A stretch of 64,000 nucleotides of DNA from positions 434,001 through 498,000 of the forward strand of contig CAVVHG010000007.1 in the NCBI GenBank assembly GCA_963747985.1, read 5' to 3'. Positions 26,398 through 35,570 of the stretch are shown in pieces. The notes below the pieces were generated by a model. The model searched no databases, was not told the origin of the DNA, and saw only the letters and a program-made list of their open reading frames with translations. The DNA is from JACADW01 sp963747985 (GTDB taxonomy: Bacteria > Acidobacteriota > UBA6911). Position numbers and translations under genes: made by a program. Numbering within the stretch: the first letter of the stretch is position 1; every line of letters starts with the position of its first letter.

Positions 26398-26985
26398 TTA
26401 TTCCTTCTTTGAGATCACGGCATCCACGATGCCGTAGTCCCGGGCCTGTTCCGCCGTCATTATATAGTCCCGCTCGACATCTTTCTCAATTCTCTCGATC
26501 GGCTGCGCCGTGTGCTCCGCAAGGATCCTGTTCATGCACCCGCGCAGGCGAAGAATCTCCCGCGCGTGGATGTCGATGTCGGTCGCCTGTCCGGCCAGCC
26601 CGGTCATCGACGGCTGATGAATCAGAATCCTGGAGTTGGGCAGTGCGAACCTCTTTCCCCTGGCCCCCGCCGCCAGCAACAACGCTCCCATGCTGGCTGC
26701 CTGTCCGATGCAGATCGTCGTCACATCAGGCCGGATAAACCGAATCGTGTCGTATATGGCCATTCCGGCGGAAATCGAACCACCAGGCGAGTTTATGTAG
26801 AGGGAGATGTCACGCTCCGGGTTCTCGGCCTCGAGGAACAACATTTGCGCTGTCACCAGGTTGGCGACATTGTCGTCTATCGGCGTGCCCAGGAAGATGA
26901 TGTTGTCCTTGAGCAGACGGGAATATATGTCGTACGCCCGCTCGCCGCGGTTGGTCTGCTCGACCACCATTGGAATCAATGCCAA
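26398..26985 (-). CDS. clpP: ATP-dependent Clp protease proteolytic subunit ClpP
   Basis: A 195-residue serine peptidase that forms the tetradecameric chamber of ClpXP. The catalytic Ser98 lies in CIGQAASMGALLLA, His123 in SRILIHQPS, and the Asp in VERDYIMTAEQARDYG near residue 172. The N-terminal ALIPMVVEQTNRGERAYDIYSRLL is the usual processed-mature start. The start codon is TTG at 26985: GAGGGG inside the end of tig sits nine bases upstream, whereas the first in-frame ATG (26970) has no suitable site. It follows tig by six bases and precedes clpX. Confidence 0.96.
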   Translation of the reverse strand: MALIPMVVEQTNRGERAYDIYSRLLKDNIIFLGTPIDDNVANLVTAQMLFLEAENPERDISLYINSPGGSISAGMAIYDTIRFIRPDVTTICIGQAASMGALLLAAGARGKRFALPNSRILIHQPSMTGLAGQATDIDIHAREILRLRGCMNRILAEHTAQPIERIEKDVERDYIMTAEQARDYGIVDAVISKKE

Positions 26986-26991
26986 GGCTTG

Positions 26992-28272
26992 TTACCCCTC
27001 GCTAATATTAGCATTGAGGCGTATGAAATCAAGCGCCTTGTTCCGCCGCAGATGGTCCCTAAAGCTTTGAATTTTCTCATCCTTCTCGAATTGAGCCCGG
27101 ATCGCGACCGCCGTACGCTGTGTGCCCTCGGCGAGCTTCTCGAAGGCATCTTCGAGGTCCTTTTCGGTGACCTCGATACCCTCCTGGCGTGCGATCGCAT
27201 CCAGAATCAACGTCCGGCGGACCGTCTTCTCTGCGTTCGGTCTTTCCTCCTCGAACAGCTTCCGCCAGTCGATGGAGGTCTTGTTTGGATCAATCCCCTG
27301 TTGCGCGAGGTTTCCGGCAATTCTATGGACGTAATCTTCCAACTCGGCATCAACCAGGCTGCCGGGCACCTCGATCGAGTTGCGGAGGAGCACTTCGTCC
27401 ATCACCGCATCTCTCGCCTTCTTTTCGGCAGCATGTGCGGCCTTCGTTACCAGTTCATCTCGAATCCGGGAGCGCAGGTCCTCGAGGCTCGAAGCGCCGA
27501 GCTCTTTGGCCAGGTCTTCCAGCTCGGGCAGGTGCTTCTCCTTGATTTCCTTGAGATTGGCGGCATACGCGACCTTCTTCCCCGCGTATCGCTTGCGGTG
27601 GTAATCGGCCGGATAAGCCACCGTAAATGACCGGGTTTCGCCCAGACGGGCACCTCTGAGGTTTTCCGAGAAGGTTTCGTTCGTCTCCGGGGCCCCGACT
27701 ACACAGGTAACATTATCCTCCTGCAAGGGTTTTCCCCCTTCCTCGAATGTACCCTCGACGGAGAGCGTTACCAGTTGGCCGTCACGGACCTCCCCTTCCT
27801 CCACCGGAACATATTGTGCATTGCGCTCCCGGAGCGATTCGAGCGCCGCATCGACGTCCTTCTCGGTAACTTCCGTGCGGGGGACGGTGGCGCTCACCCC
27901 CTTGTAGTCCTTTGCTTCAAACGTCGGGAAAATCTCGAATCCCAGCGTGAACTTCAACGGGTCCCCCGGTTCATTTGAAAGGCTCTCCAGCGACGGCTCA
28001 TTGATGGGATGCAGGTGGTGTTCCTCCAGGGCCTCCTTCCAGGCGCGCCTGACCATCTCCTGGGTCGCATCATTGCGCAGCTCGGTGCGATAGCGCTGCC
28101 TTATCACCGTCAGCGGCACCTTTCCGGGACGGAAGCCGGGCACCTGGGCGCGCTGGGCATACTCTTTGGCCTGCCTGTCGATTTCCTCTTCGAGTTGCTC
28201 CGCGGGCACCTCGACGATGAGGCTCCTTTTGCAGCTGCTGATTTCCTTGATTTCGTGTGTCAATTCTTCCAC
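26992..28272 (-). CDS. tig: Trigger factor (ribosome-associated chaperone / peptidyl-prolyl isomerase)
   Basis: A 426-residue chaperone that binds the exit tunnel. The N-terminal ribosome-binding domain includes the signature GFRPGKVPLTVIRQRYR (about residues 46-62). A PPIase domain spans about 155-240 (VREGQLVTLSV-like region with YPADYHRKRYAGKKVAYAANLKEIKEKHLPEL), and a long helical C-terminal domain follows. No signal or membrane segment. Start ATG at 28272 with GAAGAA-like purines upstream. It heads the clp/lon gene string, with tRNA-Leu about 105 bases upstream on the same strand. Confidence 0.95.
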   Translation of the reverse strand: MEELTHEIKEISSCKRSLIVEVPAEQLEEEIDRQAKEYAQRAQVPGFRPGKVPLTVIRQRYRTELRNDATQEMVRRAWKEALEEHHLHPINEPSLESLSNEPGDPLKFTLGFEIFPTFEAKDYKGVSATVPRTEVTEKDVDAALESLRERNAQYVPVEEGEVRDGQLVTLSVEGTFEEGGKPLQEDNVTCVVGAPETNETFSENLRGARLGETRSFTVAYPADYHRKRYAGKKVAYAANLKEIKEKHLPELEDLAKELGASSLEDLRSRIRDELVTKAAHAAEKKARDAVMDEVLLRNSIEVPGSLVDAELEDYVHRIAGNLAQQGIDPNKTSIDWRKLFEEERPNAEKTVRRTLILDAIARQEGIEVTEKDLEDAFEKLAEGTQRTAVAIRAQFEKDEKIQSFRDHLRRNKALDFIRLNANISEG

Positions 28273-28376
28273 CTGTCTTCTCTATGTGTCCCGCTGCCCC
28301 GAGTCCTGCCGAAGACCGCCGAACGGCCTGTTCGTTTCGCAGCTAATAACAATTTACTGAGCCTGGTGGGTGTGCT

Positions 28377-28461
28377 TGGTGCGAAAGGGGGGAGTTGAAC
28401 CCCCACCCCTTGCGGGACTGGATCCTAAGTCCAGCGCGTCTGCCAATTCCGCCACTTTCGC
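28377..28461 (-). tRNA. tRNA-Leu (anticodon UAG), CCA encoded
   Basis: Read on the minus strand from 28461, a class II tRNA of 82 bases plus encoded CCA. The acceptor GCGAAAG pairs with CTTTCGC, followed by discriminator A and CCA. The anticodon stem-loop is CTGGA-CTTAGGA-TCCAG with anticodon TAG, the variable arm is long (TCCCGCAAGGGG), and the T arm is GGGGGTTCAACTCCCCC. The TAG anticodon and long variable arm identify leucine. It decodes CUA and, by wobble, other CUN codons. It sits upstream of tig on the same strand. Confidence 0.97.
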
Positions 28462-28654
28462 AACCGACCTGCCTCGCGGCTCTTTTCCGAGATTCCCGTC
28501 AGATACCGGCACCATGCAAGCGGGTAGTAACCGTGAGTCGGCATTACGGGGCAGACGCCCGTAAATCGAAGGGGGAATGTAGCAAGGCGGAGGCAACTTG
28601 TCAATTGGACGGGTGTCTCCGGGTAAAGAAGCGATCGGCGGTGGGCACAAAGCA

Positions 28655-28679
28655 GCTGAATGTCGAACGCTGAGAGCTG
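28655..28679 (+). repeat. Heptad GCTGANN tract
   Basis: Seven-base units GCTGAAT, GTCGAAC, GCTGAGA and GCTG follow one another in the gap between tRNA-Leu and the SPOR gene. The same unit recurs at 13447-13467 and 62383-62402. The rest of the gap (28462-28735) shows no gene, only an AT-poor spacer and a G-run near 28710. Confidence 0.4.
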
Positions 28680-28735
28680 TCACTGGAAGTCCGGGCCATG
28701 GTTCGCGCGGGGGGGGCGGCGGATAGCGTCGAAGG

Positions 28736-30172
28736 CTAGGGGACAAGCAGGAAGTCCTGGATGAGGCCCTCAGCCTTGAGCCGGCGGGCAACTTTCAGGG
28801 CCTCGTCCCGTGACTGGAAGCCGTTTAGATACAGCCTGTACCAGGTGCCCTTCGACCCGAGATCCGCTTCCTCGATATCGGTTGTGAGGTCCGTCCCGGC
28901 AAATTTCCTCGCTTCATCCTCCGCGCCTTTCCGGTTGCGCGCCGAGGAAACCTGAATGCGGAATGACGATGGTGCCGAAGTCTTCGGGCCGGAGGATTCA
29001 GAGGGTTGGAGTGAATTTCTGGGAGGGGTCTTACTCGATCGCGCTTTTGTCTCGTTCACAGGGACACCCGTCAGCGAGGATGGCCCGGCGCGCGCCCCCG
29101 CAGGCGATCCCCGAGAGTCCCCGGTGCTCTGCGCCGGTCCTGTGGTGGCAGAATCGGCTGGAAGCGGCCGGGAAACCGGGAGGGTGAACGTCTTTGGCGG
29201 CGGGACTTCCACCTCCGTCTCCGGCGCGGATTCAGCACTCGCGGCATAAGCCTGAGCGGGAAAGGCGGCAGGCTGCTCAGTCGGCGCCGGCGATTGCGGT
29301 GCGACCAGGCTGGTATCCGGGGGCCTCTGGTCTTCCGGAGGAGGGGGCGGGATCATGGGCGGCGGTTTCGTGATTTGAGGCGCAGGCGGGGGAGCGCCGA
29401 CGACCGGGTAGAGCGTCGGACTGAATATCAGGCGAGCGAACTTACTGTCCGATCGGGACACGGCGGCGGCAATTGCATCGCCTTTGCCCGGCGCCGGGGG
29501 CACGAACCAGCCGTAATCGCTGTCCATGGTCTCCGCGATCTGCCGCAGCAGGCCGGCATCCATAGCTGCTTTGGATCCCTTGACGACCGCCGGGTTGGCC
29601 AGCCGATAGTGGACGAACCTGTCCAGTGCCTGCCACACGTTGGATTCCAGCGCACTCAAGGCGACGGCCTTCTGATACCTGAACGCGTAAGATGCTGTAT
29701 TGACCGGGATGAAGTCTATCAGGAGCGTAATCCCGTCCTTTGACGGGGCAATATCCCCCATGGCGGCCCATCGGGCGCCCATCCGGCTGGCGACGTAGCT
29801 TGCCAGTTCGGGGTTAATCGTCCTCGCCGCTCCGGCGTTCTCGACGGCGATCGGCGTCGATTGCCATAGCGGCACGGGCTCGATATCGGTCGAAAGGGGC
29901 GCCAGCTTGCTCATCAGTACCGGCACAGCCAGCGACATCCAGCGCATCTCAGCGTTGTCTGCGGCGATGTTGGCCGGCAGAAAGACGATTCGAATCGGTC
30001 CCTGCGGGACGACTTCCGGGGCAGCAGCCTTCTTTTTCTTGAAGAGGCACGACGGCGCCCCTCCAGCAAGCGTCACAAACAGCACCGGAATAATCCACCC
30101 GTGCAGCCAGCGGAGTGTCCTTCCCCGTCGGGTACTGTTCCGTCTGATATCTGTTGGAGAGTATATGGGCAT
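28736..30172 (-). CDS. SPOR-domain lipoprotein-like protein with proline-rich linker
   Basis: About 478 residues. A basic N-terminus and hydrophobic run (IIPVLFVTLAGGAPSCLFKKKK) ending in Cys suggest a signal peptide or lipoprotein anchor. Residues about 65-270 form a folded domain of unknown type (GPIRIVFLPANIAADNAEMRWMS). Then comes a long Pro/Ala/Ser-rich linker (about 270-395) and a C-terminal SPOR-like domain (about 400-478, FRIQVSSARNRKGAEDEARKF ... YRLYLNGFQSRDEALKVARRL). SPOR domains bind denuded peptidoglycan at division sites. I start at ATG 30172, which has AAGGAAG upstream; a longer frame reaches 30259. The role is inferred to be envelope- or division-related. Confidence 0.75.
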   Translation of the reverse strand: MPIYSPTDIRRNSTRRGRTLRWLHGWIIPVLFVTLAGGAPSCLFKKKKAAAPEVVPQGPIRIVFLPANIAADNAEMRWMSLAVPVLMSKLAPLSTDIEPVPLWQSTPIAVENAGAARTINPELASYVASRMGARWAAMGDIAPSKDGITLLIDFIPVNTASYAFRYQKAVALSALESNVWQALDRFVHYRLANPAVVKGSKAAMDAGLLRQIAETMDSDYGWFVPPAPGKGDAIAAAVSRSDSKFARLIFSPTLYPVVGAPPPAPQITKPPPMIPPPPPEDQRPPDTSLVAPQSPAPTEQPAAFPAQAYAASAESAPETEVEVPPPKTFTLPVSRPLPADSATTGPAQSTGDSRGSPAGARAGPSSLTGVPVNETKARSSKTPPRNSLQPSESSGPKTSAPSSFRIQVSSARNRKGAEDEARKFAGTDLTTDIEEADLGSKGTWYRLYLNGFQSRDEALKVARRLKAEGLIQDFLLVP

Positions 30173-30605
30173 TATTGCTTCCTTGTGACCTGTCTGCGAG
30201 TGCTGTCGCCGGCAGCCTTCTCCGCCGGGCCTGCCTGGACGCGATATGATAATCCTCATCCTGACGATTTGATAGTAGCTGCCTTGGTGCTGTACAGTAT
30301 CCGGGTGATCCGGTCTACGTGGTCCTGCCCCGGAGACGGGCTTCGGATTATGCGGGCGGATGGAACCCCCATCCTCCGCGTCGACGCCACGGCCTATCCT
30401 TTACCACAAAGAGAGATGGCGACCAATCGATTTCAGGCGACAACGGTATGGTTTCAGCCATTGGTCGGAGCCTGCCGGGAAAGAGCGGCCGCGTTGCGCC
30501 GAAGCGCGGCGCGAAGCTTTGCCGGAAGCCGTACGGCAAGATGTCCGCGCCGGCGGCGCGGACCCACATCGCTGTCGTAGATGATGCTCAGCGAGGAGCG
30601 AGGTA
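30173..30605. other. Divergent intergenic region
   Basis: No gene is supported in these 433 bases between two divergently transcribed genes. Both promoters should lie here; TTGATAGTAG-type AT-richer sequence near 30270-30300 is the likeliest place, but I see no clear -35/-10 pair. The right side holds the 21-bp palindrome at 30543. Confidence 0.4.
30543..30563. repeat. 21-bp GC-rich palindrome (copy 1)
   Basis: GTCCGCGCC and GGCGCGGAC flank a GGC centre, a perfect 9-bp stem with a 3-base loop. The same palindrome (opposite centre, GCC) is at 50424-50444 and a degenerate copy at 46581-46601, all intergenic. It looks like a REP-type dispersed repeat. Confidence 0.6.
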
Positions 30606-31349
30606 ATGACTATGAGGAAACTCAGGTTGACTGCAGTTGTCCTGGTGCTGTCCGGCCTTTCTTTGCTTTGGGCTTTCGCTGCGGAAAAGCCCGTCCCCAA
30701 CTATACGGTTCTGAAAACGCGCATCCCGATCCAGGTTGACGGCAGGCTCGACGATCCCGTGTGGGCGTCCGCCCCGGCCATAGGGAAGTTCGTCAATAAC
30801 GTGGACGGTTCTCCGAACCCTCTCGAGACCGAGGCAAAGATACTGTACGACGATCGCTTCCTTTACTTCGGCTACCGTTGCCAGGACGAGAATGTCTGGG
30901 CGACGCTCACAAAGCGGGACGAGCATCTCTGGACTGAAGAGGTCTTCGAAGTGTTCCTCAGGCCGAATCTCCAGTATGAGAGCTATATCGAGCTCGAGGT
31001 CAATCCGCTGAACGCGCTGATCGATATTTATCTCCTCGACGTCCGCAAGCCGCTGCACTATGAGAGCTGGAACAGCGAGAAGATCGCCTGGGCGGTTCAT
31101 GTCGACGGTACCGTCGACGGCAAGGGTGGAGACCGCGGATGGTCATGCGAGCTTGCCCTGCCCATGGAGGACACAGTCCCGGCACCGAACATACCGCCCA
31201 AACCGGGAGATCGCTGGATGCTCAATCTCTACCGGGTGGAAAGCAAACCGCAGAAGGCGGCCCTCGCCTGGTCTCCGACCTACAGAAACGACTTCCACAC
31301 TCCGGACAAGTTCGGCGTGATCGTTTTTTCGGACAAGCAGGTTCCGTAG
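30606..31349 (+). CDS. Secreted carbohydrate-binding family 9-like protein
   Basis: A 247-residue protein with a signal peptide (MTMRKLRLTAVVLVLSGLSL, cleaved near residue 25). The mature part is one CBM9-like beta-sandwich: it opens with IQVDGRLDDPVWASAPAI, then ILYDDRFLYFGYRCQDENVWATLTKRDEHLW, VFLRPNLQYESYIELEVNP and WSPTYRNDFHTPDKFGVIVF, all common to CBM9-like proteins of unassigned ligand. It is a stand-alone domain with no catalytic partner in the same protein. The ATG has a strong GAGGTA ribosome-binding site. It may bind polysaccharide outside the cytoplasmic membrane; the ligand is unknown. Confidence 0.82.
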   Translation: MTMRKLRLTAVVLVLSGLSLLWAFAAEKPVPNYTVLKTRIPIQVDGRLDDPVWASAPAIGKFVNNVDGSPNPLETEAKILYDDRFLYFGYRCQDENVWATLTKRDEHLWTEEVFEVFLRPNLQYESYIELEVNPLNALIDIYLLDVRKPLHYESWNSEKIAWAVHVDGTVDGKGGDRGWSCELALPMEDTVPAPNIPPKPGDRWMLNLYRVESKPQKAALAWSPTYRNDFHTPDKFGVIVFSDKQVP

Positions 31350-31578
31350 GCCCGGAAAAGACGTGAGGCATGGACTTTGGGACGCGGATGAACGCGGGCA
31401 CACGCCGACCGGACAGGATTACTCCAACCTGAAGCCACGACCTTCCTGAGGCCAGATTCTCGGCTAATGTATACGGCCACGACGCCGATAAGGGGAGTGT
31501 CCAATCCAGGGCAAACTGTGCCGTGAATCGTCTCCCTGTGCGACCCCGGCGCCTGGGATCGAGTCTCAAGAGGCGCCT

Positions 31579-32490
31579 ATGAGCAGTGGTCTGCAAACAC
31601 ACACCGAGTCAGAAGGGCAATCCGGGCCCAGGCCCGTCATTTTCCGGGAGGAGGGTCTGGCGACGCTGATTGCGCTGATCGCCCTTGCCATCTTCTCGCT
31701 CCTCTCTTTCTACATGGCGTTCGGCGCGAAGACGGAACTGCGCATAAGCGACAACTATGAGAGTGAAGTCCAGGCCATGTTCGCCGCCCGAGCCGGGCTG
31801 ACACATGCGCGCGAACTTGTCCGGGGGCCGCTGCATAACGACCTTCTGCTGGGTCCTGACGGGACCTACACCAATACCTCGGCATATCTGAACGCTGCCA
31901 GAACCTTCGCCTTCAGGAACCCGGTACCCTGGGCGACAGCGCGGTCGCTGAATATCCTCAACCCGGCGTCATCCCTGACAGGGATCGCGGATGACGGCCT
32001 GGTAAACACCGGCAAATACAACACCACGAACGGCACGCCCCTGGTCCCGCAGGTTGGAATCGCCGAGACTGCGCCGAATCCATACGGCGCCGGGACGATT
32101 ACCACGGCGCGCTATTTTGTAAAAGTCACCGACAACAACGGTGAGGCGACAGAACTGGCCGGGGATGCTGCGAACAATCCCTTTGCCGACGGGGACAACA
32201 TGATCATCGTCCGTTCGATGGGTGTTGCCCAGACTCTAAGTCAGACCGTCGCCGGAACGGTCAGGCGGAACTCCGTTGCAGTCGTGGAAACCCGCTTCAA
32301 AATGCTTACCACATTCGACCTGGACGCCCCGTTTGTTGTGGAGGGGCCCGATGTAGCGCCGTCGGCGCCGAACCTCTTCAATGGCGTACCCTTCAGGATC
32401 ACCGGAGGCGCGACGAATCCGGAATTGGTATCATCGACACAACTCCAGGCGATCCGGCCGCTGCGGTTGATACACTCAAGGGTGACCTGA
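31579..32490 (+). CDS. PilX-like pilus assembly protein, N-terminal part (frameshifted gene)
   Basis: The first 303 residues of a PilX-type protein. After a short charged leader comes a hydrophobic helix (LATLIALIALAIFSLLSFYMAF, about residues 27-48) and the PilX-type TELRISDNYESEVQAMFAARAGLTHAREL. The next portion matches the intact paralog at 35912 almost segment for segment (AFRNPVPWATARS, GIADDGLVNTG, RYFVKVTDNNGEA, MIIVRSMG). The match is lost near codon 283 (about 32427), where the frame goes on to TGA while the paralog-like sequence continues in another frame to 33098. A single missing base around GAATTGG at 32422-32428 explains it. Minor pilin-like role in type IV pili or type II secretion is inferred. 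Confidence 0.8.
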   Translation: MSSGLQTHTESEGQSGPRPVIFREEGLATLIALIALAIFSLLSFYMAFGAKTELRISDNYESEVQAMFAARAGLTHARELVRGPLHNDLLLGPDGTYTNTSAYLNAARTFAFRNPVPWATARSLNILNPASSLTGIADDGLVNTGKYNTTNGTPLVPQVGIAETAPNPYGAGTITTARYFVKVTDNNGEATELAGDAANNPFADGDNMIIVRSMGVAQTLSQTVAGTVRRNSVAVVETRFKMLTTFDLDAPFVVEGPDVAPSAPNLFNGVPFRITGGATNPELVSSTQLQAIRPLRLIHSRVT

Positions 32491-33098
32491 AGAAAAACCA
32501 GGAGAAAGACATCACAGGCATTGGTCCAAATCCCTCGATCATAGACATCACCAGCACGATCCTCCCGGGGAGCGATGAGGAAAAGCTCAAAGATCCTGCT
32601 TACCTGTTGAACTTCGTCAATAACATAGTGCCCGCATTCGCAGACAATGTACTTCAGGGGGACCAACATTGGTCCGCAACCAACGGCCCCAACCTCGGCA
32701 GCTACGATTATTCAAAGCCTGCCAATGATCCGACGCAGAATCCCCGGGTTACATACGTGAACGGCGATCTTGACGTAAGCGGAAATCTATCCGGGGGTGG
32801 CCTCCTGGTTGTCACAGGCAAGTTCAGCGGCAACGGTCGCTTTGCCTTTAATGGCCTCGTCCTGGTGATCGGCAAGGGCGAAGTCGACTTCGGCGGGTTG
32901 AACATCGGGCTCCATGGCGGCTTGTTTGTCGCCAACGTGTCGGCCCAGGGCGGGGTCGCAACCTTTGGGGTACCCAAAGTCACCATAGGGGGCAACAGCG
33001 ACATCATCATCGACAGCAACGGCATCGATATGGGCGTCCGGCAGATCGCTCCGCTCCAACTGGGCTACCGCGAGATCAACAGCATGATGGATCCGTAG
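32430..33098 (+). CDS. PilX-like pilus assembly protein, C-terminal part (frameshifted gene)
   Basis: The continuation of the gene starting at 31579, in a frame shifted by one base. Reading from 32430 it gives ATC ATC GAC and runs open to the TAG at 33096-33098. Segments align with the intact paralog: DPAYLLNFVNNIVPAFADNV against DPAYLRNLVREEIPRFADTV, RVTYVNGDLDVSGNLSGGG against KVTFVDGDLAIEGPIEGAG, GLLVVTGKFSGNGRFAFNG against GILVVTGRLQVTGAFAFCG, and REINSMMDP against REITRTLDP at the end. With one base restored the two parts give about 506 residues, close to the paralog's 499. No separate start is expected; the first TTG or ATG inside is not meaningful. Confidence 0.8.
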   Translation: MIDTTPGDPAAAVDTLKGDLKKNQEKDITGIGPNPSIIDITSTILPGSDEEKLKDPAYLLNFVNNIVPAFADNVLQGDQHWSATNGPNLGSYDYSKPANDPTQNPRVTYVNGDLDVSGNLSGGGLLVVTGKFSGNGRFAFNGLVLVIGKGEVDFGGLNIGLHGGLFVANVSAQGGVATFGVPKVTIGGNSDIIIDSNGIDMGVRQIAPLQLGYREINSMMDP

Positions 33099-33270
33099 CC
33101 CGATTCTCCATTTCATCGATGGAGAGTCAGGCCAGGACAGCAGAAGATCTGCCCTCCTGAGCTTGCCGCCACCCGGGGGTCGGGATGGTGGGCGAACTGA
33201 GTTGTTGCGTTAAGCATCCCCTCCTTGAAGTGCTTTACCTCCCCCCGTTCATGTTCCCAAGGAGATAGTC

Positions 33271-35523
33271 ATGCGCGATTCCGTCTTTGCTCATCCGTTG
33301 TGGACGTTCTGTCTCATCCTTCCGCTTCTTGGCATCGTTGCAGTTCCCGGCCTTCAGGCTCAGGATCGCAATCCTGCGGGCCACGAATATCCTTACATGC
33401 GGCTGAGCGCGCCGGTAAGAGGCGCCGGAGCCATTGCCGCCCTCGCTGCCCATTTTCCTGAGGTGGCGCAGTACTACGGCAAGTCCGAGAACGAATTGCG
33501 CGGCATCCTCTCCCGGGATCGCACCATCTGGGCCGACATTCACGGCAGGCTCTTATATGTCTGCGAAAACGATCCGCTGCAGCCCGAAGCTCCTACCGTA
33601 CCGGCGGAGGGATCAGTCCTGGAAGGACCTCTCCCGTATGACCAGACCTTCCTGCTCCACAGCCGTCCGGGGGTGAAGAGGGTGATCTACCTGGATTTCG
33701 ACGGGCATGTCACCACCGGGACACCGTGGAACAGCGGCCGCGGCGACATCGTTTCGGCCCCGTTCGACCTCGACGGCAATCCATCCTCCTGGAGCACAGG
33801 AGAGCAGGACGTGATCCAGTACATCTGGCAGCGCGTCGCAGAGGATTTTGCCCCGTTCGAGGTTGACGTAACGACGCAGGACCCCGGGATCGAAGGCCTC
33901 AGGAAGACCAGCTCATCCGACGAGTACTACGGGCAGCGCGTAGTGATCAGCCCGACCAACTGGTATTCGACCAGCGCGGGCGGGGTTGCCTACATCGGAG
34001 CTTTCAACTGGAGTTCGGACACGCCCTGCTATGCGTTCACAGCACAACTTGCCAACGGGGAGAAGTACATCGCGGAAGCCGCATCTCATGAGACCGGGCA
34101 CACGCTCGGTCTGTACCATGACGGAACGACGGCGGGCGTCGAGTACTACTCGGGCCACGGCAGCTGGGCGCCGATCATGGGCGTCGGCTACTACAAGGAC
34201 ATCGTTCAGTGGAGTAAGGGCGAGTACGCCAGCGCGAACAACACCGAAGATGACCTGGCGATCATTCCGACGTATGGAATTCCGCTTCGCGTGGACGATC
34301 ACGGCGACTACATCGACTCGGCGACGACGCTGACGGGGACCAACATCAGTGCATCGGGCCTCATCGAAGACCGCTTCGACGCAGACGTCTTCAAGTTCAA
34401 CACCGGTGCGGGCGCGATCAACATAACGGCGACGCCCGCGCCGAGAAGCCCGAACCTCGATATCGAGCTGAGATTGTTCGACGGTACCGGCAGTCTGCTT
34501 CTGGTGAGCAACCCGGCCGGCCTTTCCGCGAGTCTCAGTACGGCCGTCACAGCCGGGACTTACTATGTGAGGGTCGACGGGGTGGGCACGGGCGATCCGT
34601 CCACAGGCTACTCGGACTACGCCAGCCTGGGCCAATACACACTCACCGGGACAGTGCCGGATCCGGGAACCAACCAGCCGCCGACGGCGAACGCCTCGGC
34701 CACTCCGTCGACCGGGCAAGGCCCGTTGGCTGTGAACTTCTCGAGCGCAGGGTCGAAGGATCCTGACGGCACCATAGCCACATACAACTGGACGTTCAGC
34801 GACGGTGGTTCATCCACGCTGGCAAATCCCTCCCACACGTACGCAAGCGAGGGAACCTACATCGCGACGCTGATCGTAACGGATAACGGGGGACTTAGTG
34901 CGACGGCTACGGTTACCGTTACGGTTACCCCACCCCCCAACAAGCCGCCGGTCGCTGCCGCCGCAGCGTCGCCGGCGAGTGGTTATGCTCCGCTCGACGT
35001 TTCTTTCTCCAGTGACGGTTCCTCCGATCCGGACGGCAAGATCATCGGCTATTCCTGGAGCTTTGGTGACGGCGGCACATCGACCTCACCCAATCCAGGG
35101 CACATGTACAATTCAGTGGGTGCCTTCACGGCCACGCTGACCGTTACCGACGACCGGGGTGGCACCAACAGCAAGTCCGTTGTGGTCACGACCACATCCG
35201 ACCCGAACCGGATACTCTCGGTGTCGAGCATCGCCATGTCCCTGGTACCCTCTCGGACCGGCACCGCAGCGAGCGCGGTTGTCACGATAAAGAACAGATC
35301 GAATCCGGTCGGCTCGGGGATCTCAATAACGGGCCGCTGGTCGGGACTCGCAACCGGTACCTATACGGCCACGACTGGCGCGAATGGCACGGTAACGTTC
35401 ACTTCGAAGGCGACCAAGAAGCGCGGGACCTTCACATTCACTGTCACGGGTGTTTCGGGTGCCGGCTACACGTATGATCAAACCAGTTCGGTGACAAGTG
35501 CGTCCATAGCCAAAACCAATTAG
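33271..35523 (+). CDS. Secreted metzincin-type metalloprotease with PPC and two PKD domains
   Basis: A 750-residue exported protease. A signal peptide (about residues 1-30) is followed by a propeptide-like region and a zinc protease domain (about 130-345) containing HETGHTLGLYHD: His273, Glu274, His277 and His283 fit HExxHxxGxxH, with a Met-turn-like APIMGVGYY near 303. Then come a pre-peptidase C-terminal (PPC) domain (about 355-465, DADVFKFNTGAGAINITA ... GTYYVRVDG), two PKD domains (about 468-555 and 557-645, each with ANASATPSTG/ AAASPASGY and SFGDGG/TFSDGG), and a C-terminal beta-rich region. It sits between two PilX-like genes on the same strand. Substrate and role are unknown; it could degrade extracellular protein or process surface structures. 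Confidence 0.9.
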   Translation: MRDSVFAHPLWTFCLILPLLGIVAVPGLQAQDRNPAGHEYPYMRLSAPVRGAGAIAALAAHFPEVAQYYGKSENELRGILSRDRTIWADIHGRLLYVCENDPLQPEAPTVPAEGSVLEGPLPYDQTFLLHSRPGVKRVIYLDFDGHVTTGTPWNSGRGDIVSAPFDLDGNPSSWSTGEQDVIQYIWQRVAEDFAPFEVDVTTQDPGIEGLRKTSSSDEYYGQRVVISPTNWYSTSAGGVAYIGAFNWSSDTPCYAFTAQLANGEKYIAEAASHETGHTLGLYHDGTTAGVEYYSGHGSWAPIMGVGYYKDIVQWSKGEYASANNTEDDLAIIPTYGIPLRVDDHGDYIDSATTLTGTNISASGLIEDRFDADVFKFNTGAGAINITATPAPRSPNLDIELRLFDGTGSLLLVSNPAGLSASLSTAVTAGTYYVRVDGVGTGDPSTGYSDYASLGQYTLTGTVPDPGTNQPPTANASATPSTGQGPLAVNFSSAGSKDPDGTIATYNWTFSDGGSSTLANPSHTYASEGTYIATLIVTDNGGLSATATVTVTVTPPPNKPPVAAAAASPASGYAPLDVSFSSDGSSDPDGKIIGYSWSFGDGGTSTSPNPGHMYNSVGAFTATLTVTDDRGGTNSKSVVVTTTSDPNRILSVSSIAMSLVPSRTGTAASAVVTIKNRSNPVGSGISITGRWSGLATGTYTATTGANGTVTFTSKATKKRGTFTFTVTGVSGAGYTYDQTSSVTSASIAKTN

Positions 35524-35546
35524 CGGGAGATCACCGCAACACGACG

Positions 35547-35570
35547 GCGGCGGGTCGCAAGACCCGCCGC
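35547..35570 (+). terminator. GNRA-capped hairpin after the metalloprotease gene
   Basis: GCGGCGGGTC and GACCCGCCGC form a perfect 10-bp stem closed by a GCAA tetraloop, 24 bases after the stop. It is followed by ATTCTCCC rather than a U-tract, so it may be an imperfect terminator or a 3'-end stabiliser. Confidence 0.45.

Noticed and set aside
24888..26738. A 616-codon open frame on the plus strand
   Set aside because: It is antisense to lon, clpX and clpP, whose families are unmistakable. Long antisense frames are expected at high GC. Its protein has no family pattern.
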